Of a DNA stretch of 64,000 nt, positions 17,734-25,655 are shown piece after piece. Under the pieces are notes generated by a model that made no database searches, had not been told where the DNA came from, and saw only the letters and a list, made by a program, of their open reading frames with translations. Every line of letters begins with the position of its first letter. Position 1 is the stretch's first letter. The position numbers and the translations under genes were made by a program. This stretch comes from Robbsia sp. KACC 23696 (GTDB lineage: Bacteria > Pseudomonadota > Gammaproteobacteria > Burkholderiales > Burkholderiaceae), in contig NZ_CP156627.1 in the NCBI RefSeq assembly GCF_039852015.1, forward strand, positions 992,001-1,056,000. Direction: 5' to 3'.

Positions 17734-19924
17734 ACCCGTCGCACCCGAGGGCACGATGCCACGCCGTTCCATTCGCAATGCAAAGACGTCCGCAACCGGC
17801 GCCGCACGGCGCGTCGCACGCATCGGTACGCGATTCAACCGGCACGCGATCGCCGCGGCCGCCACGGCAACGGTGCTGGCGACCATCGCCGCTACGCCCA
17901 GCACCGCCTCGGCCGCGCCGATCCCGTGGCGCACGATGCAGTTGGACTACGTTGCCGATCACAAGGCGCTACGCGATGTACTGCGCGATGTCAGCGCGAG
18001 TGCCGGCGTACCTGTCTGGATATCGCCGAAGGTCGAGGGCAACGTGACCGGCCACTTCCAGACCTCGCCGCAGCAATTGCTGAACCGTATGTCGGCGTCG
18101 TTCGGTTTCGTCTGGTATTACGACGGGTCCGTGCTGCGGATCTACGATTCGAGCGAGATGACGAGCACGACGATCGGCTTGCGTACGGCAACGATGTCGG
18201 AGTTGCGACGTACCCTGGCGCGTCTGGAAACGGTGGATCCGCGTTTCCCGCTGCGCTACGACGACGCAACGCGCACGGCGTTGGTGTCGGGACCGCCGCG
18301 ATATGTCGAGCTGGTCTCGGATATCTCGAAATTGGTCGATCAGAATCACCAGGCATCGCAGCGCGATCAGGGCGTGCGAATCTTCCCCTTGCGCTATGCC
18401 TGGGCGGAAGACCATACGATCACCGTCGATGGCCAGACGATTCGCATCACCGGCGTGGCCTCGATCCTGCGTAGCCTCTACTCGGAACAAGGTGGCCCGA
18501 TCGGTTCGCAGACGGCGCCGGAATCGGATGCACGTCGTCTGCGCAATGTCGCCGAATCGGCGGGCGGCGGCGGGACAGCCGACATCGGCTATGGCGGTGG
18601 CAGCCGCGCGCGTGCGCAGCCGCAGTCGAATAATGGCACGTGGACCACGGGCCTGCCAGGGCTGCTGGGCGGCGGTGGCGGTGCCGCGCCGTCCGGACCC
18701 TTTCCGCAGAACGGTGTCGGCATGGACGGCGACGGCGGTGGCGGTGGCGGCGTTTATATGAACAGCCGCAGATCGGGCGGACAATCGATCGGAATCGATC
18801 CCAGCGATGCGCCGGTGATCACGCCCGATCCGCGCACGAACTCGATTTTGATCCGGGGTGCGCCCGACCATATGGCTGCTTTCGAATCGTTGATTGCCTC
18901 GCTGGATGTGCGTCCCGCCGTGGTCGAAATCGATGCGAGCATTATCGAGATTACCGATACCGCGTTGAAGCAATTGGGCGTGGATTGGCGCGCGCATTCG
19001 AGTCACGGCGATATCGAGATAGGCAATGGCCAGAACGTGCAGGGGTCGACTGCGTCGGTTAGCCCGAACGGTTTCCCGAACCTCACTTCCACCACGACCT
19101 CCACGACGTCCGCCGTCGCGGCCACGCCGGTGGGAGGCGTCTTCACCGCCGTATTGGGTGGCGCCGGCAAGTATCTGATGGCGCGTATCAGCGCGCTGGA
19201 GCAGACCGATCAGGCCACCGTCAACGCAAGCCCGAAGGTGGCGACGCTCGACAACGTCGAAGCGGTGATGGACAACAAGCAAACCTTCTATGTGCCGGTG
19301 TCCGGCTATCAGTCCGCGGATCTCTACAGCATCTCGGCCGGCGTCTCGCTACGGGTGTTGCCGATGATCGTGCGCGGCAGCGGCATGGACGAAGACGGCG
19401 GGGGGCCGAGCCGCATGCGCTTGAATGTGCATATCGAGGACGGCCAACTGACGACGCAGACGGTCAGCAATCTGCCGGTGGTCTCGAAGAGCACGATCGA
19501 TACGCAGGCCTTGATCAGTCAGGGGCAAAGCCTGCTGATCGCCGGCTATGAAGTCAATCAGGACGAGCGAACCGGCACCGGCGTGCCGGGGCTTTCCAAG
19601 ATTCCGCTGATCGGCGGCCTCTTCAAATACAAGAGCCATACGGGCCAGAAGTTCCAGCGGCTGTTTCTCGTGACGCCGCATATCCTGGTAGCGGGCGGAC
19701 CGCGCGACGATCCGATGCAGGATCCCGAAGTGAGCGCGCCCCCCATGGGATACACCGATCCCCCGGATATGGCGGATCAGGCGGTCATAACGCAGAGCCG
19801 CCGGACCTTCGAGCAGGCGCCGCAGGATCGGGTCCTCGGGCCGACGGTGCATTCGCGCCGTGCGACGTCGGGGCCGGCCGCGTATCCGCCGAGCGAAGAC
19901 GTGCGCCAGGGCGGCTCGTCTTAA
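17726..19924 (+). CDS. hrcC: T3SS outer-membrane secretin SctC (HrcC)
   Basis: HrcC forms the outer-membrane ring. The 732-residue product has a basic N-terminus and a signal peptide whose hydrophobic part lies near residues 48-65. Secretin N-domains follow (about 70-260, then 350-430), and then the beta-barrel secretin domain (about 430-660) with LISQGQSLLIAGYEVNQDER and GVPGLSKIPLIGGLFKYKS. A Gly-rich insertion (about residues 272-350) sits between the N-domains. A start at 17756 (MPRRSIRNAK) is also possible, but the upstream ATG gives coupling to hrpB. A C-terminal extension of about 60 residues follows the barrel. Confidence 0.95.
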   Translation: MAKPVAPEGTMPRRSIRNAKTSATGAARRVARIGTRFNRHAIAAAATATVLATIAATPSTASAAPIPWRTMQLDYVADHKALRDVLRDVSASAGVPVWISPKVEGNVTGHFQTSPQQLLNRMSASFGFVWYYDGSVLRIYDSSEMTSTTIGLRTATMSELRRTLARLETVDPRFPLRYDDATRTALVSGPPRYVELVSDISKLVDQNHQASQRDQGVRIFPLRYAWAEDHTITVDGQTIRITGVASILRSLYSEQGGPIGSQTAPESDARRLRNVAESAGGGGTADIGYGGGSRARAQPQSNNGTWTTGLPGLLGGGGGAAPSGPFPQNGVGMDGDGGGGGGVYMNSRRSGGQSIGIDPSDAPVITPDPRTNSILIRGAPDHMAAFESLIASLDVRPAVVEIDASIIEITDTALKQLGVDWRAHSSHGDIEIGNGQNVQGSTASVSPNGFPNLTSTTTSTTSAVAATPVGGVFTAVLGGAGKYLMARISALEQTDQATVNASPKVATLDNVEAVMDNKQTFYVPVSGYQSADLYSISAGVSLRVLPMIVRGSGMDEDGGGPSRMRLNVHIEDGQLTTQTVSNLPVVSKSTIDTQALISQGQSLLIAGYEVNQDERTGTGVPGLSKIPLIGGLFKYKSHTGQKFQRLFLVTPHILVAGGPRDDPMQDPEVSAPPMGYTDPPDMADQAVITQSRRTFEQAPQDRVLGPTVHSRRATSGPAAYPPSEDVRQGGSS

Positions 19925-19954
19925 AAAAAGTCACGGCCCGCGAAGGGCCGTGAC
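19922..19954 (-). terminator. intrinsic terminator for the Ser-rich gene
   Basis: A perfect 10-bp stem (GTCACGGCCC / GGGCCGTGAC, 19930-19939 and 19945-19954) with a 5-nt loop is followed on the minus strand by a run of seven T. It therefore terminates leftward transcription of the gene at 20006-20317. It sits directly after the hrcC stop and may slow rightward transcription as well. Confidence 0.8.
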
Positions 19955-20005
19955 GCAATAGCTTGCACTCCCGCGATGGCAGACAGGAGCTTTGCGAAGA
20001 CCGTA

Positions 20006-20317
20006 TCAGCTGTCGCTGTCGTCGTCGTTATCCTTGATCATCGCGGCGTTCTTCTTGGCCGTATTCAAGACGTTCTGGCCCATTTGCACGATCAGGCTGT
20101 TAAGGGCCTGACTGACGTCGCTGCTGTTGGACGAGCTAGACGTCGTGTCGGTCGACGAGGTGCTGGAGGACGGCGTCGTGCTGGACGTGCTACTGCTGCT
20201 ATTGGGTTTGCTGCTGCTCGACGACGAGGATGAGGACGGATGGCTTGTCGAGGATGTCGAAGGCGTATCCGAGCTGGTCGAACTGGAGGTACTGGAGGAA
20301 CTCGAATGAACTTTCAT
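20006..20317 (-). CDS. small Ser/Thr-rich protein under an hrpII box
   Basis: I do not recognise a family. The 103-residue product is about two-thirds Ser/Thr in residues 5-66 with runs of up to nine Ser. A short helical segment follows (SDVSQALNSLIVQMGQNVLN, about 66-85), then a basic patch and an acidic end (DNDDDSDS). It has no Cys, no signal peptide and no membrane segment. It is the only gene reading left here, with a perfect hrpII box 76 bp upstream of its ATG, a correctly spaced -10, and its own terminator. AGGAG lies somewhat far (about 10 nt) upstream of the start. It is probably a secreted T3SS accessory protein or effector; the helical C-terminus recalls rod or pilus subunits, which is only an inference. 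Confidence 0.68.
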   Translation of the reverse strand: MKVHSSSSSTSSSTSSDTPSTSSTSHPSSSSSSSSSKPNSSSSTSSTTPSSSTSSTDTTSSSSNSSDVSQALNSLIVQMGQNVLNTAKKNAAMIKDNDDDSDS

Positions 20318-20392
20318 GGTGCGCAGGTCTCCTGGTCATGGATCGCGGAAGCCCCTAGGCTAGAACCGATCGGCCGCGCCGTCGACGGCAGA

Positions 20393-20417
20393 GCGAAGCG
20401 GCGAAGCCGCCGGCGAA
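20393..20417 (-). promoter_or_regulatory. perfect hrpII/PIP box, leftward
   Basis: Read on the minus strand this is TTCGC-N15-TTCGC. A YANNNT element (TAGCCT, 20362-20357) begins 30 nt downstream. It points at the Ser-rich gene (start 20317) and lies 23 bp from the rightward box at 20441. Confidence 0.87.
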
Positions 20418-20440
20418 TTTAGCGCTTTCACGGCCCGAGT

Positions 20441-20465
20441 TTCGCAGCGACGTCAAACGCTTCGC
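20441..20465 (+). promoter_or_regulatory. perfect hrpII/PIP box, rightward
   Basis: TTCGC-N15-TTCGC with a CATCAT -10 element at 20498-20503, 32 nt downstream. It lies 97 bp before the harpin-like gene. The right part, GTCAAACGCTTCGCTTG, is identical to the box at 21498. Confidence 0.9.
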
Positions 20466-20562
20466 TTGCGGCCAGGCCATGCCTTGGTCCCGCGCCACAT
20501 CATCTCGGAGGAAGTCAAACCCGGCCGGTTTGCCGGTTCATCATCTATCCATCGAGGTGGTC

Positions 20563-21405
20563 ATGCAGATTAACGCGACACAAGGGCTGTCAGTCGGCGA
20601 TGTGGGATCGTCGCAGGACACGATATCGATTTCGGGGCCCGATGCGGAGGAGCTGAAGACGGCGCTGTCGAATATGCTGTCGAAGAATCCGATGCAGAAC
20701 GCATCGCAAAACGATTCGTCCTCCAACTTGGCGAACGGCAGCAGCAACGGCATGTCGGACGAAGACATCCTGAAATTGCTGTTGCAGCGCCTCGAAGGCG
20801 ACAGCAGCGATTCCAGCGGTACGAGCGGCATTCCGTCGTCTTCGTCGGCCGCCTCGCCTTCTTCCTATGCAGCCGGTACGCCTTCGAGCGGCTCGCTGCA
20901 AAGCAGCCCGGTATCCGACGCGTCGAGCGAAGGTTCGGGTTTGTCCGATGAAGATCTGATCAAGCTATTGCTCCAACGCCTGGAAGGCGAGAGCGGCGAT
21001 TCGAGCGGCTCCGGCACCAGCGGTATTTCGGCGCCCAGCGGTTTGTCGTCCTCGACGGGCGCCTCGGCGAGCCCCGATGTCGACGATGTAAGCGACGCGA
21101 GTGACGGCAGCAGCGACGGTTCGGATTCGATGATGTTGTCGGATGGCCTGATGAACCCGGAAGCCGATTACATCGATGCTGGCGACAGCAGTGACGGCAC
21201 GACCGATGGCGACTCGTCGTCGATGTTGTCCAATGGCCTGTTGAATCCGGATGCCGATTACATCGACGCCGGCAGCGACAGCACCAGCGATAGCAGTGAT
21301 ACCGGCGATACGTCCTCGTCGGCCTCGGATGGCCTGATGGATCCGAACGCCAACTATATCGACTCGGGCGACGACAGCAGCACGACGGCCACGGCGCAGA
21401 CGTAA
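20563..21405 (+). CDS. harpin-like acidic, Cys-free repeat protein
   Basis: The 280-residue product is acidic, Ser/Asp/Gly-rich, without Cys and without a signal peptide, like harpin-type proteins released by Hrp systems. It has two repeat classes. Repeat A is an amphipathic helix (SDEDILKLLLQRLEGD at 64-79 and a near copy at 128-143). Repeat B is LSDGLMNPEADYIDAG (193-207) with variants at about 223-237 and 255-269. Repeat B recurs in the next gene. I chose ATG 20563 since GAGG lies 5 nt upstream. An hrpII box lies 97 bp before it. A function in the apoplast or as a translocation helper is likely; the exact family is not recognised. Confidence 0.75.
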   Translation: MQINATQGLSVGDVGSSQDTISISGPDAEELKTALSNMLSKNPMQNASQNDSSSNLANGSSNGMSDEDILKLLLQRLEGDSSDSSGTSGIPSSSSAASPSSYAAGTPSSGSLQSSPVSDASSEGSGLSDEDLIKLLLQRLEGESGDSSGSGTSGISAPSGLSSSTGASASPDVDDVSDASDGSSDGSDSMMLSDGLMNPEADYIDAGDSSDGTTDGDSSSMLSNGLLNPDADYIDAGSDSTSDSSDTGDTSSSASDGLMDPNANYIDSGDDSSTTATAQT

Positions 21406-21782
21406 TGACTGCGTCACCGCGTGCTTGCGTCGCGCGAGGCGACACTGGAAGTATTGGAAAGCTTTAGCGCCTCTTCCGACAAGGCGAGGTAAGAATTTTC
21501 GCGATGGCGTCAAACGCTTCGCTTGGTTCTACCTTGTCTCTCCCCTTGACGACGCATCATGCACCGTGGCGCAAGACCCCGGCATGCGATGCCGGCATTG
21601 CCATTTCACGCGCTTCGCATCGAGCGGCCGCTCGGTCGACATCGCGCGCGCCTGCACGGCGTCTCGCGTTGCCTTGAGCCGATGCCGCGTGCGGAGCGAT
21701 GCCGCGGACGCGTTATCTCGATAAAGAAGCAATCTAGTCCGGCGACCGCGCCGGGTTCTTCAGAGCACACCGTGAGGCTATC
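21406..21782 (+). other. intergenic region with long leader of the translocator gene
   Basis: This 377-bp gap holds the hrpII box at 21498-21522 and its -10 (CATCAT, 21555-21560), leaving an untranslated leader of roughly 215 nt before the ATG at 21783. A GAGG ribosome site sits 5 nt before that ATG. Small open frames in the leader look non-coding. No terminator for the upstream gene is obvious. Confidence 0.6.
21498..21522 (+). promoter_or_regulatory. perfect hrpII/PIP box for the translocator gene
   Basis: TTCGC-N15-TTCGC with CATCAT exactly 32 nt downstream. It shares GTCAAACGCTTCGCTTG with the box at 20441-20465, which suggests that the promoter was duplicated with part of the neighbouring coding region. 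Confidence 0.9.
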
Positions 21783-24173
21783 ATGGACGTACGCATCTCG
21801 AATCAACCTCCGAACCAGCTGGGGCTGGAGGACCTGCCAGGCGATCCCGCCAGCGCGGACGAGCATACCGAAGCGATCAAGAATCAACTGGCCGGTATTT
21901 TCGGCAATACCGGCGGCTTGTCGGGCGTCTCGCTGCCCTCCAGCGGCGGCCTGAACGAACAGAACCCGCTGTTGCAGAACAAGACGACGCTGCTCCAGCC
22001 GAGCATCGGCACGGTGCTGCAGCCGACCACCGGCGGCTTGCCGCAAACCAGTCCTTTCCTGCAGCCCCGAATCGGCACGGTCTTGCCGACGGGCGCCGGC
22101 GTCGCCGGCGGCGCGACGGTTATCGGACTGAAAACGAATACCGGTTCCGGCACGAGCGGTACTAGCAGCGCGCAGTCGTCGATGTTTTCGGGCGGTTTGA
22201 TGAACCCCGACGCGGATTACATCGATGCCTCGGATAGCAGCACGACAGGATCCACGACGGACGGCAGCACGACCGCCTCGACGACGGGCAGCAGTGCGAA
22301 CAGCAGCACGTCGAGCGCATCGTCCTCCAGCAGCACGGACGGATCGAGTTCGGAGATGTTGTCGAATGGTCTGGTCAACCCGGATTATGATTTCACGCCG
22401 GCGGAAACCGATACGTCGGATATGGCCAGCGTCACGTCCGATGACGACGACGGCTCGTCGAGCAGCGCGCCGACCTTCGGTCAAGCGGCAAAGACGCTCA
22501 ACAACTGGATGAACACCTCGTCGACGACGCAAGGCAAGAATGCGTCGATCGATATGGACGATCTGCAGGACATCGTCAACGGCACCGGCAAGGGCGCCGG
22601 CGCATCGGACGACGTGAAGGCGGCAGCGCAGGAAATGTTGTCCGACGGCGGTGCGCAATTCAAGGCGACGATCGGTGGCAAGGACGGAAAGGCCAGCACG
22701 GGTGACTTCGGCAAATACGTTGCGAACGATACGTCCACGCCGTTGACCGACGACGAAATGTCGACACTGTCGGTATTGGATCGCCATGCCGATGCGATCG
22801 CCGGCAAGACGTCGGATATCCAGAAGAAGATCGACGATCCGAGCACGCCGTCCGATCTGAAAGCGGCTTTGCAGCAGTTGCAGAAGGACCCCTCGCTGCT
22901 GAATATGCTGGATGCCGGCAAGAACGGGAAGGTGGATGGCAAGATCGGTAAGGAGGATATCAGCCGACTGACGTCGAAGCGTCCGGAGATGGTCGCCTAT
23001 AACGAGCAGCAGGCGCAGTCCTATGTCGATAACTACATTCCGTCGGACGACACCGACGACCCGGACGCCAAGCCGCGCGAGATGGATGCGAACGATGCGA
23101 TGCGCGAGTTGTATCGCTACTCCGACTATCTGCCGGGGAATATCTCGAAACAGTCGCTGCAGGATATCGTCGACGGCACCGGCTCGGAGGGCAAGGCGCC
23201 GGCGCAGTTAAAGGCGGCGGCGGAATACATGCTCAGTAATCCGAGTGCCTGGTCGACCGTGGCCGGTTCGAGCGGATCGGTATCGCGTGGTCATATGGAA
23301 GACGCGATCTCGAAAAACATCACGCTCGACCAGAACGAAAACACGACGATGCAGACGCTGTCGGATAACGAGAGCACCTTCTTCGGCGATGGCAATCTGA
23401 CGCGCGACAAGTTGACCTCGATCGTCAATGACCCCAAGAGCAGCGATGCCGTGAAAACCGCGGCGCAGCAGCTGTTGAACGATCCGATGCTGTTCGGGAT
23501 GTTGGACAACGGCAAGAAGGGCAGTTCGGGTAATCTGCTCTATGCCGCGGACGACGGCAAGATCAGCAAGGGGGACTTCGAGGCATTCAAGTCGAAGCTG
23601 ACGACGGCCGGGCAGGTGGCCAGCACGCCGGCCACGCACGAACCGACGACGGCTGCGGATCAAGCCGCTACCCAGGCGATGGAGGCTGGCACCGAAGATC
23701 AGCCCGAGCAGAAGAAGTCGAAGGGCGGCGGACTGATCAAGTTCTTCGAGGGCATCTTGCACGTCTTCTCGAAGATTCTCGACGTCGCGTCCACGATCCT
23801 GGGCGCCTTGGCGAAGATCCCGGGGATCGGCGAAATCTTTGCCGGTGCATCGGTGGCGACAAAGTTGGTGTCCGGCGAGGCGAACGTGGCCGCCGATGCC
23901 ATCGGCGGCGCAAGCAAGGAGCAGATCGGCAAGGACGAGGAGCAGGCCTTCGAAGGTGCCGGCGAAGCAGCTATCGGCGCCGTGACGGTGCCGGGCGTGG
24001 GTGGGGCGTTGATGAAGGGCGCGGAAGAAGGCGTCGACGCTGCCACTACGGCCACGAGCACGGCCGTCAAGAGCGGCCTGAAAGATGGCGTAACGGATGC
24101 GGCCAAGGACAATGCCGAAGACGCCGCCACGAGCCAAGCGCAGCAGGAGTACCAACAGCGCACGGCAGCCTGA
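21783..24173 (+). CDS. hrpF: T3SS translocator of the HrpF/PopF/NolX type
   Basis: HrpF-family proteins insert in the host membrane and allow effector entry. The 796-residue Cys-free product has an N-terminal Ser/Asp/Gly-rich region (1-230). That region carries two copies of a repeat found in the neighbouring harpin-like protein (GLMNPDADYIDA at 138-149; a weaker one at 196-205). Two large repeats follow (about 234-400 and 436-605), with elements such as LQDIVNGTGKG / LQDIVDGTGSE and LLNMLDAGKNGKVDGKIGK / LFGMLDNGKKG. The hydrophobic segment 650-695 (FFEGILHVFSKILDVASTIL) is the presumed membrane insert. Two large repeats plus a hydrophobic C-terminal region is the HrpF/PopF layout. A strong terminator ends the unit. 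Confidence 0.82.
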   Translation: MDVRISNQPPNQLGLEDLPGDPASADEHTEAIKNQLAGIFGNTGGLSGVSLPSSGGLNEQNPLLQNKTTLLQPSIGTVLQPTTGGLPQTSPFLQPRIGTVLPTGAGVAGGATVIGLKTNTGSGTSGTSSAQSSMFSGGLMNPDADYIDASDSSTTGSTTDGSTTASTTGSSANSSTSSASSSSSTDGSSSEMLSNGLVNPDYDFTPAETDTSDMASVTSDDDDGSSSSAPTFGQAAKTLNNWMNTSSTTQGKNASIDMDDLQDIVNGTGKGAGASDDVKAAAQEMLSDGGAQFKATIGGKDGKASTGDFGKYVANDTSTPLTDDEMSTLSVLDRHADAIAGKTSDIQKKIDDPSTPSDLKAALQQLQKDPSLLNMLDAGKNGKVDGKIGKEDISRLTSKRPEMVAYNEQQAQSYVDNYIPSDDTDDPDAKPREMDANDAMRELYRYSDYLPGNISKQSLQDIVDGTGSEGKAPAQLKAAAEYMLSNPSAWSTVAGSSGSVSRGHMEDAISKNITLDQNENTTMQTLSDNESTFFGDGNLTRDKLTSIVNDPKSSDAVKTAAQQLLNDPMLFGMLDNGKKGSSGNLLYAADDGKISKGDFEAFKSKLTTAGQVASTPATHEPTTAADQAATQAMEAGTEDQPEQKKSKGGGLIKFFEGILHVFSKILDVASTILGALAKIPGIGEIFAGASVATKLVSGEANVAADAIGGASKEQIGKDEEQAFEGAGEAAIGAVTVPGVGGALMKGAEEGVDAATTATSTAVKSGLKDGVTDAAKDNAEDAATSQAQQEYQQRTAA

Positions 24174-24177
24174 TGAT

Positions 24178-24203
24178 AATGGGGCGCGTTCCTGGCCCCA
24201 TTT
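24178..24203 (+). terminator. weak stem-loop after the translocator gene
   Basis: AATGGGG and CCCCATT (24178-24184 and 24196-24202) pair around an 11-nt loop, followed by only a short T tract. It lies 5 bp after the stop codon and may be the first of two termination signals. Confidence 0.5.
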
Positions 24204-24273
24204 AACAATTAGGACGATCTGTATAGATTTCGCCTATCCGGGATTATAGATTTTGACAATGGGTGATTAACTG

Positions 24274-24310
24274 ATCTGTGCCATGCGTATGACATGGCAC
24301 AGATTTTTTA
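24274..24310 (+). terminator. strong intrinsic terminator
   Basis: A perfect 12-bp stem, ATCTGTGCCATG with CATGGCACAGAT (24274-24285 and 24293-24304), and a 7-nt loop are followed by TTTTTATTTT. It closes the translocator transcription unit. Confidence 0.88.
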
Positions 24311-24696
24311 TTTTGGGAAAAGTTTCATATTGCTTTCAGACGTTACGATTGTAACTAAATGTGACTATAAGATGCCTTTATGAGGAAGCTTATGGTCATT
24401 TTCCATATGAAAATATGTCAAATATCCAAACAATTTGTAATTTTAACGGTTTAGATGTTTCAAAAGTTTATCAAATGTATCAAAGGACGGACTTGTCGCA
24501 TCAGCATGGTCGTTCTTTTCGGAAATTAGTACCGTCGGGGCGTGAAGTTGATTTGTTAGAGATTTACAATTGAAAAAAAATTAATCACTCGGCAAATTTC
24601 TTGAATTATGATTTCTCGGTACTGAACGGCATTGCTGACAACGCTGCGCTCAACGCCGGCGTTGGACATGAGTCAGTTTGCATACTGGAGAGCGTC

Positions 24697-25482
24697 GTGA
24701 TATTTGCCTTACTCACCAAGAGCGAAACGGTAAGAAATGCAATTTCGGAATTCGTCGAGAGGGAAGCGGATTGCCAGCCGCTCTATTTTGAGTTACGCAC
24801 GGACCTGATCCGGCACCTGACGTCCCGCGCGGCCATCGACGTGGTGGTGATCGATGCCGATCAAGATCTCGAAGCGGTGGGACGCATCGCCTCGTGGCGG
24901 TCGTGCCATACGCGTTCGGATTTCAAGATACTGGTATTGGGACAGTTTCTTTCCGCCGAAGCGATGGCGCGCGCGTTCGAGATGGGCGGCGACGATATCG
25001 TGGTGGGACACTTCAATGTCGGTGAAGTCTATGCACGGGCAACCCGCTGCTATACGCAACTGCGTTCGCAGAAGCGCGAAACCACTCATATCGAATTAGG
25101 CGATTACGTACTCGACCAGTGGTCGCAGCGGGTCAGCCATCGCGGCGAATACGTCAAACTGACTGCGCGCGAATTCGCCATTGCCTGGCTGTTCTTTTCG
25201 AATCCCGGCGCGTTGTTGAGCCGTCCGCGCATTGCGATGGAGATCTGGGGGCAGGCCTCGGATCATGTGGGACGCGCGTTGGAACAGCATGTCTATAAAT
25301 TGCGGCGCAAGCTGTCCCTTCTGGGCGATGCCAGTGTCGAACTGAAGGCGGTTTATGCAGCAGGTTATCGGCTCGAACCGGCGCCGGGCAGTCAGCGCGG
25401 CCTCCGTGACGATGCCCGGTCGGCAAACGACGCGATGTCCGAGCGTGCCGGCCACTATCCTCACGCGATTGCCTGGAGCTGA
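24697..25482 (+). CDS. hrpG: HrpG/PrhG-type OmpR-family response regulator
   Basis: The 261-residue protein has a receiver-like domain (about residues 1-115; acidic VVVIDADQDLE) and an OmpR winged-helix domain (about 130-235: VKLTAREFAIAWLFFSNPGA, VGRALEQHVYKLRRKLSLLG). HrpG in Xanthomonas and HrpG/PrhG in Ralstonia are OmpR regulators of this size that activate hrpX/hrpB. I chose the GTG at 24697 because GGAG lies 6 nt upstream and the length matches HrpG; the open frame extends to 24601 without a ribosome site. It sits within the T3SS region. The expected role is the upstream activator of hrpB; no sensor kinase gene is adjacent. Confidence 0.8.
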   Translation: MIFALLTKSETVRNAISEFVEREADCQPLYFELRTDLIRHLTSRAAIDVVVIDADQDLEAVGRIASWRSCHTRSDFKILVLGQFLSAEAMARAFEMGGDDIVVGHFNVGEVYARATRCYTQLRSQKRETTHIELGDYVLDQWSQRVSHRGEYVKLTAREFAIAWLFFSNPGALLSRPRIAMEIWGQASDHVGRALEQHVYKLRRKLSLLGDASVELKAVYAAGYRLEPAPGSQRGLRDDARSANDAMSERAGHYPHAIAWS

Positions 25483-25526
25483 GCGTCGGCTCGGATTGCG
25501 CTTTCTCGTTTTGATCTATTCCATGC

Positions 25527-25560
25527 CGGCCGTGTGTCCTTCACACGGCCGCGCGCCTTT
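25527..25560 (+). terminator. terminator after hrpG
   Basis: CGGCCGTGTG and CACACGGCCG (25527-25536 and 25542-25551) form a perfect 10-bp stem with a 5-nt loop, followed by a weak pyrimidine tract. It lies 45 bp after the hrpG stop and before the convergent UIM-repeat gene. Confidence 0.7.
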
Positions 25561-25655
25561 CTGTATGACCTCCTGATCCGATAACGACGCGTGCCGGGGT
25601 GATCCGGCCGCGCCATGCGCTGCTCCTCTGCGTAAGTCTGCCGTCGGCGCGCGCT

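Larger units (their letters stand above)
24174..24696 (+). other. AT-rich intergenic region between translocator and hrpG
   Basis: This 523-bp stretch is clearly richer in A+T than its surroundings. It holds two terminators (24178-24203 and 24274-24310) and then about 300 bp of AT-rich sequence presumably containing the hrpG promoter. A 70-codon frame (24361-24573; internal ATG at 24415) has unusual codon use and no clear ribosome site; I do not call it a gene. No hrpII box was found. Confidence 0.6.

Noticed and set aside
24361-24573. 70-codon frame in the AT-rich gap before hrpG
   Set aside because: No clear ribosome site and no similarity that I recognise; kept only as a note in the region entry.
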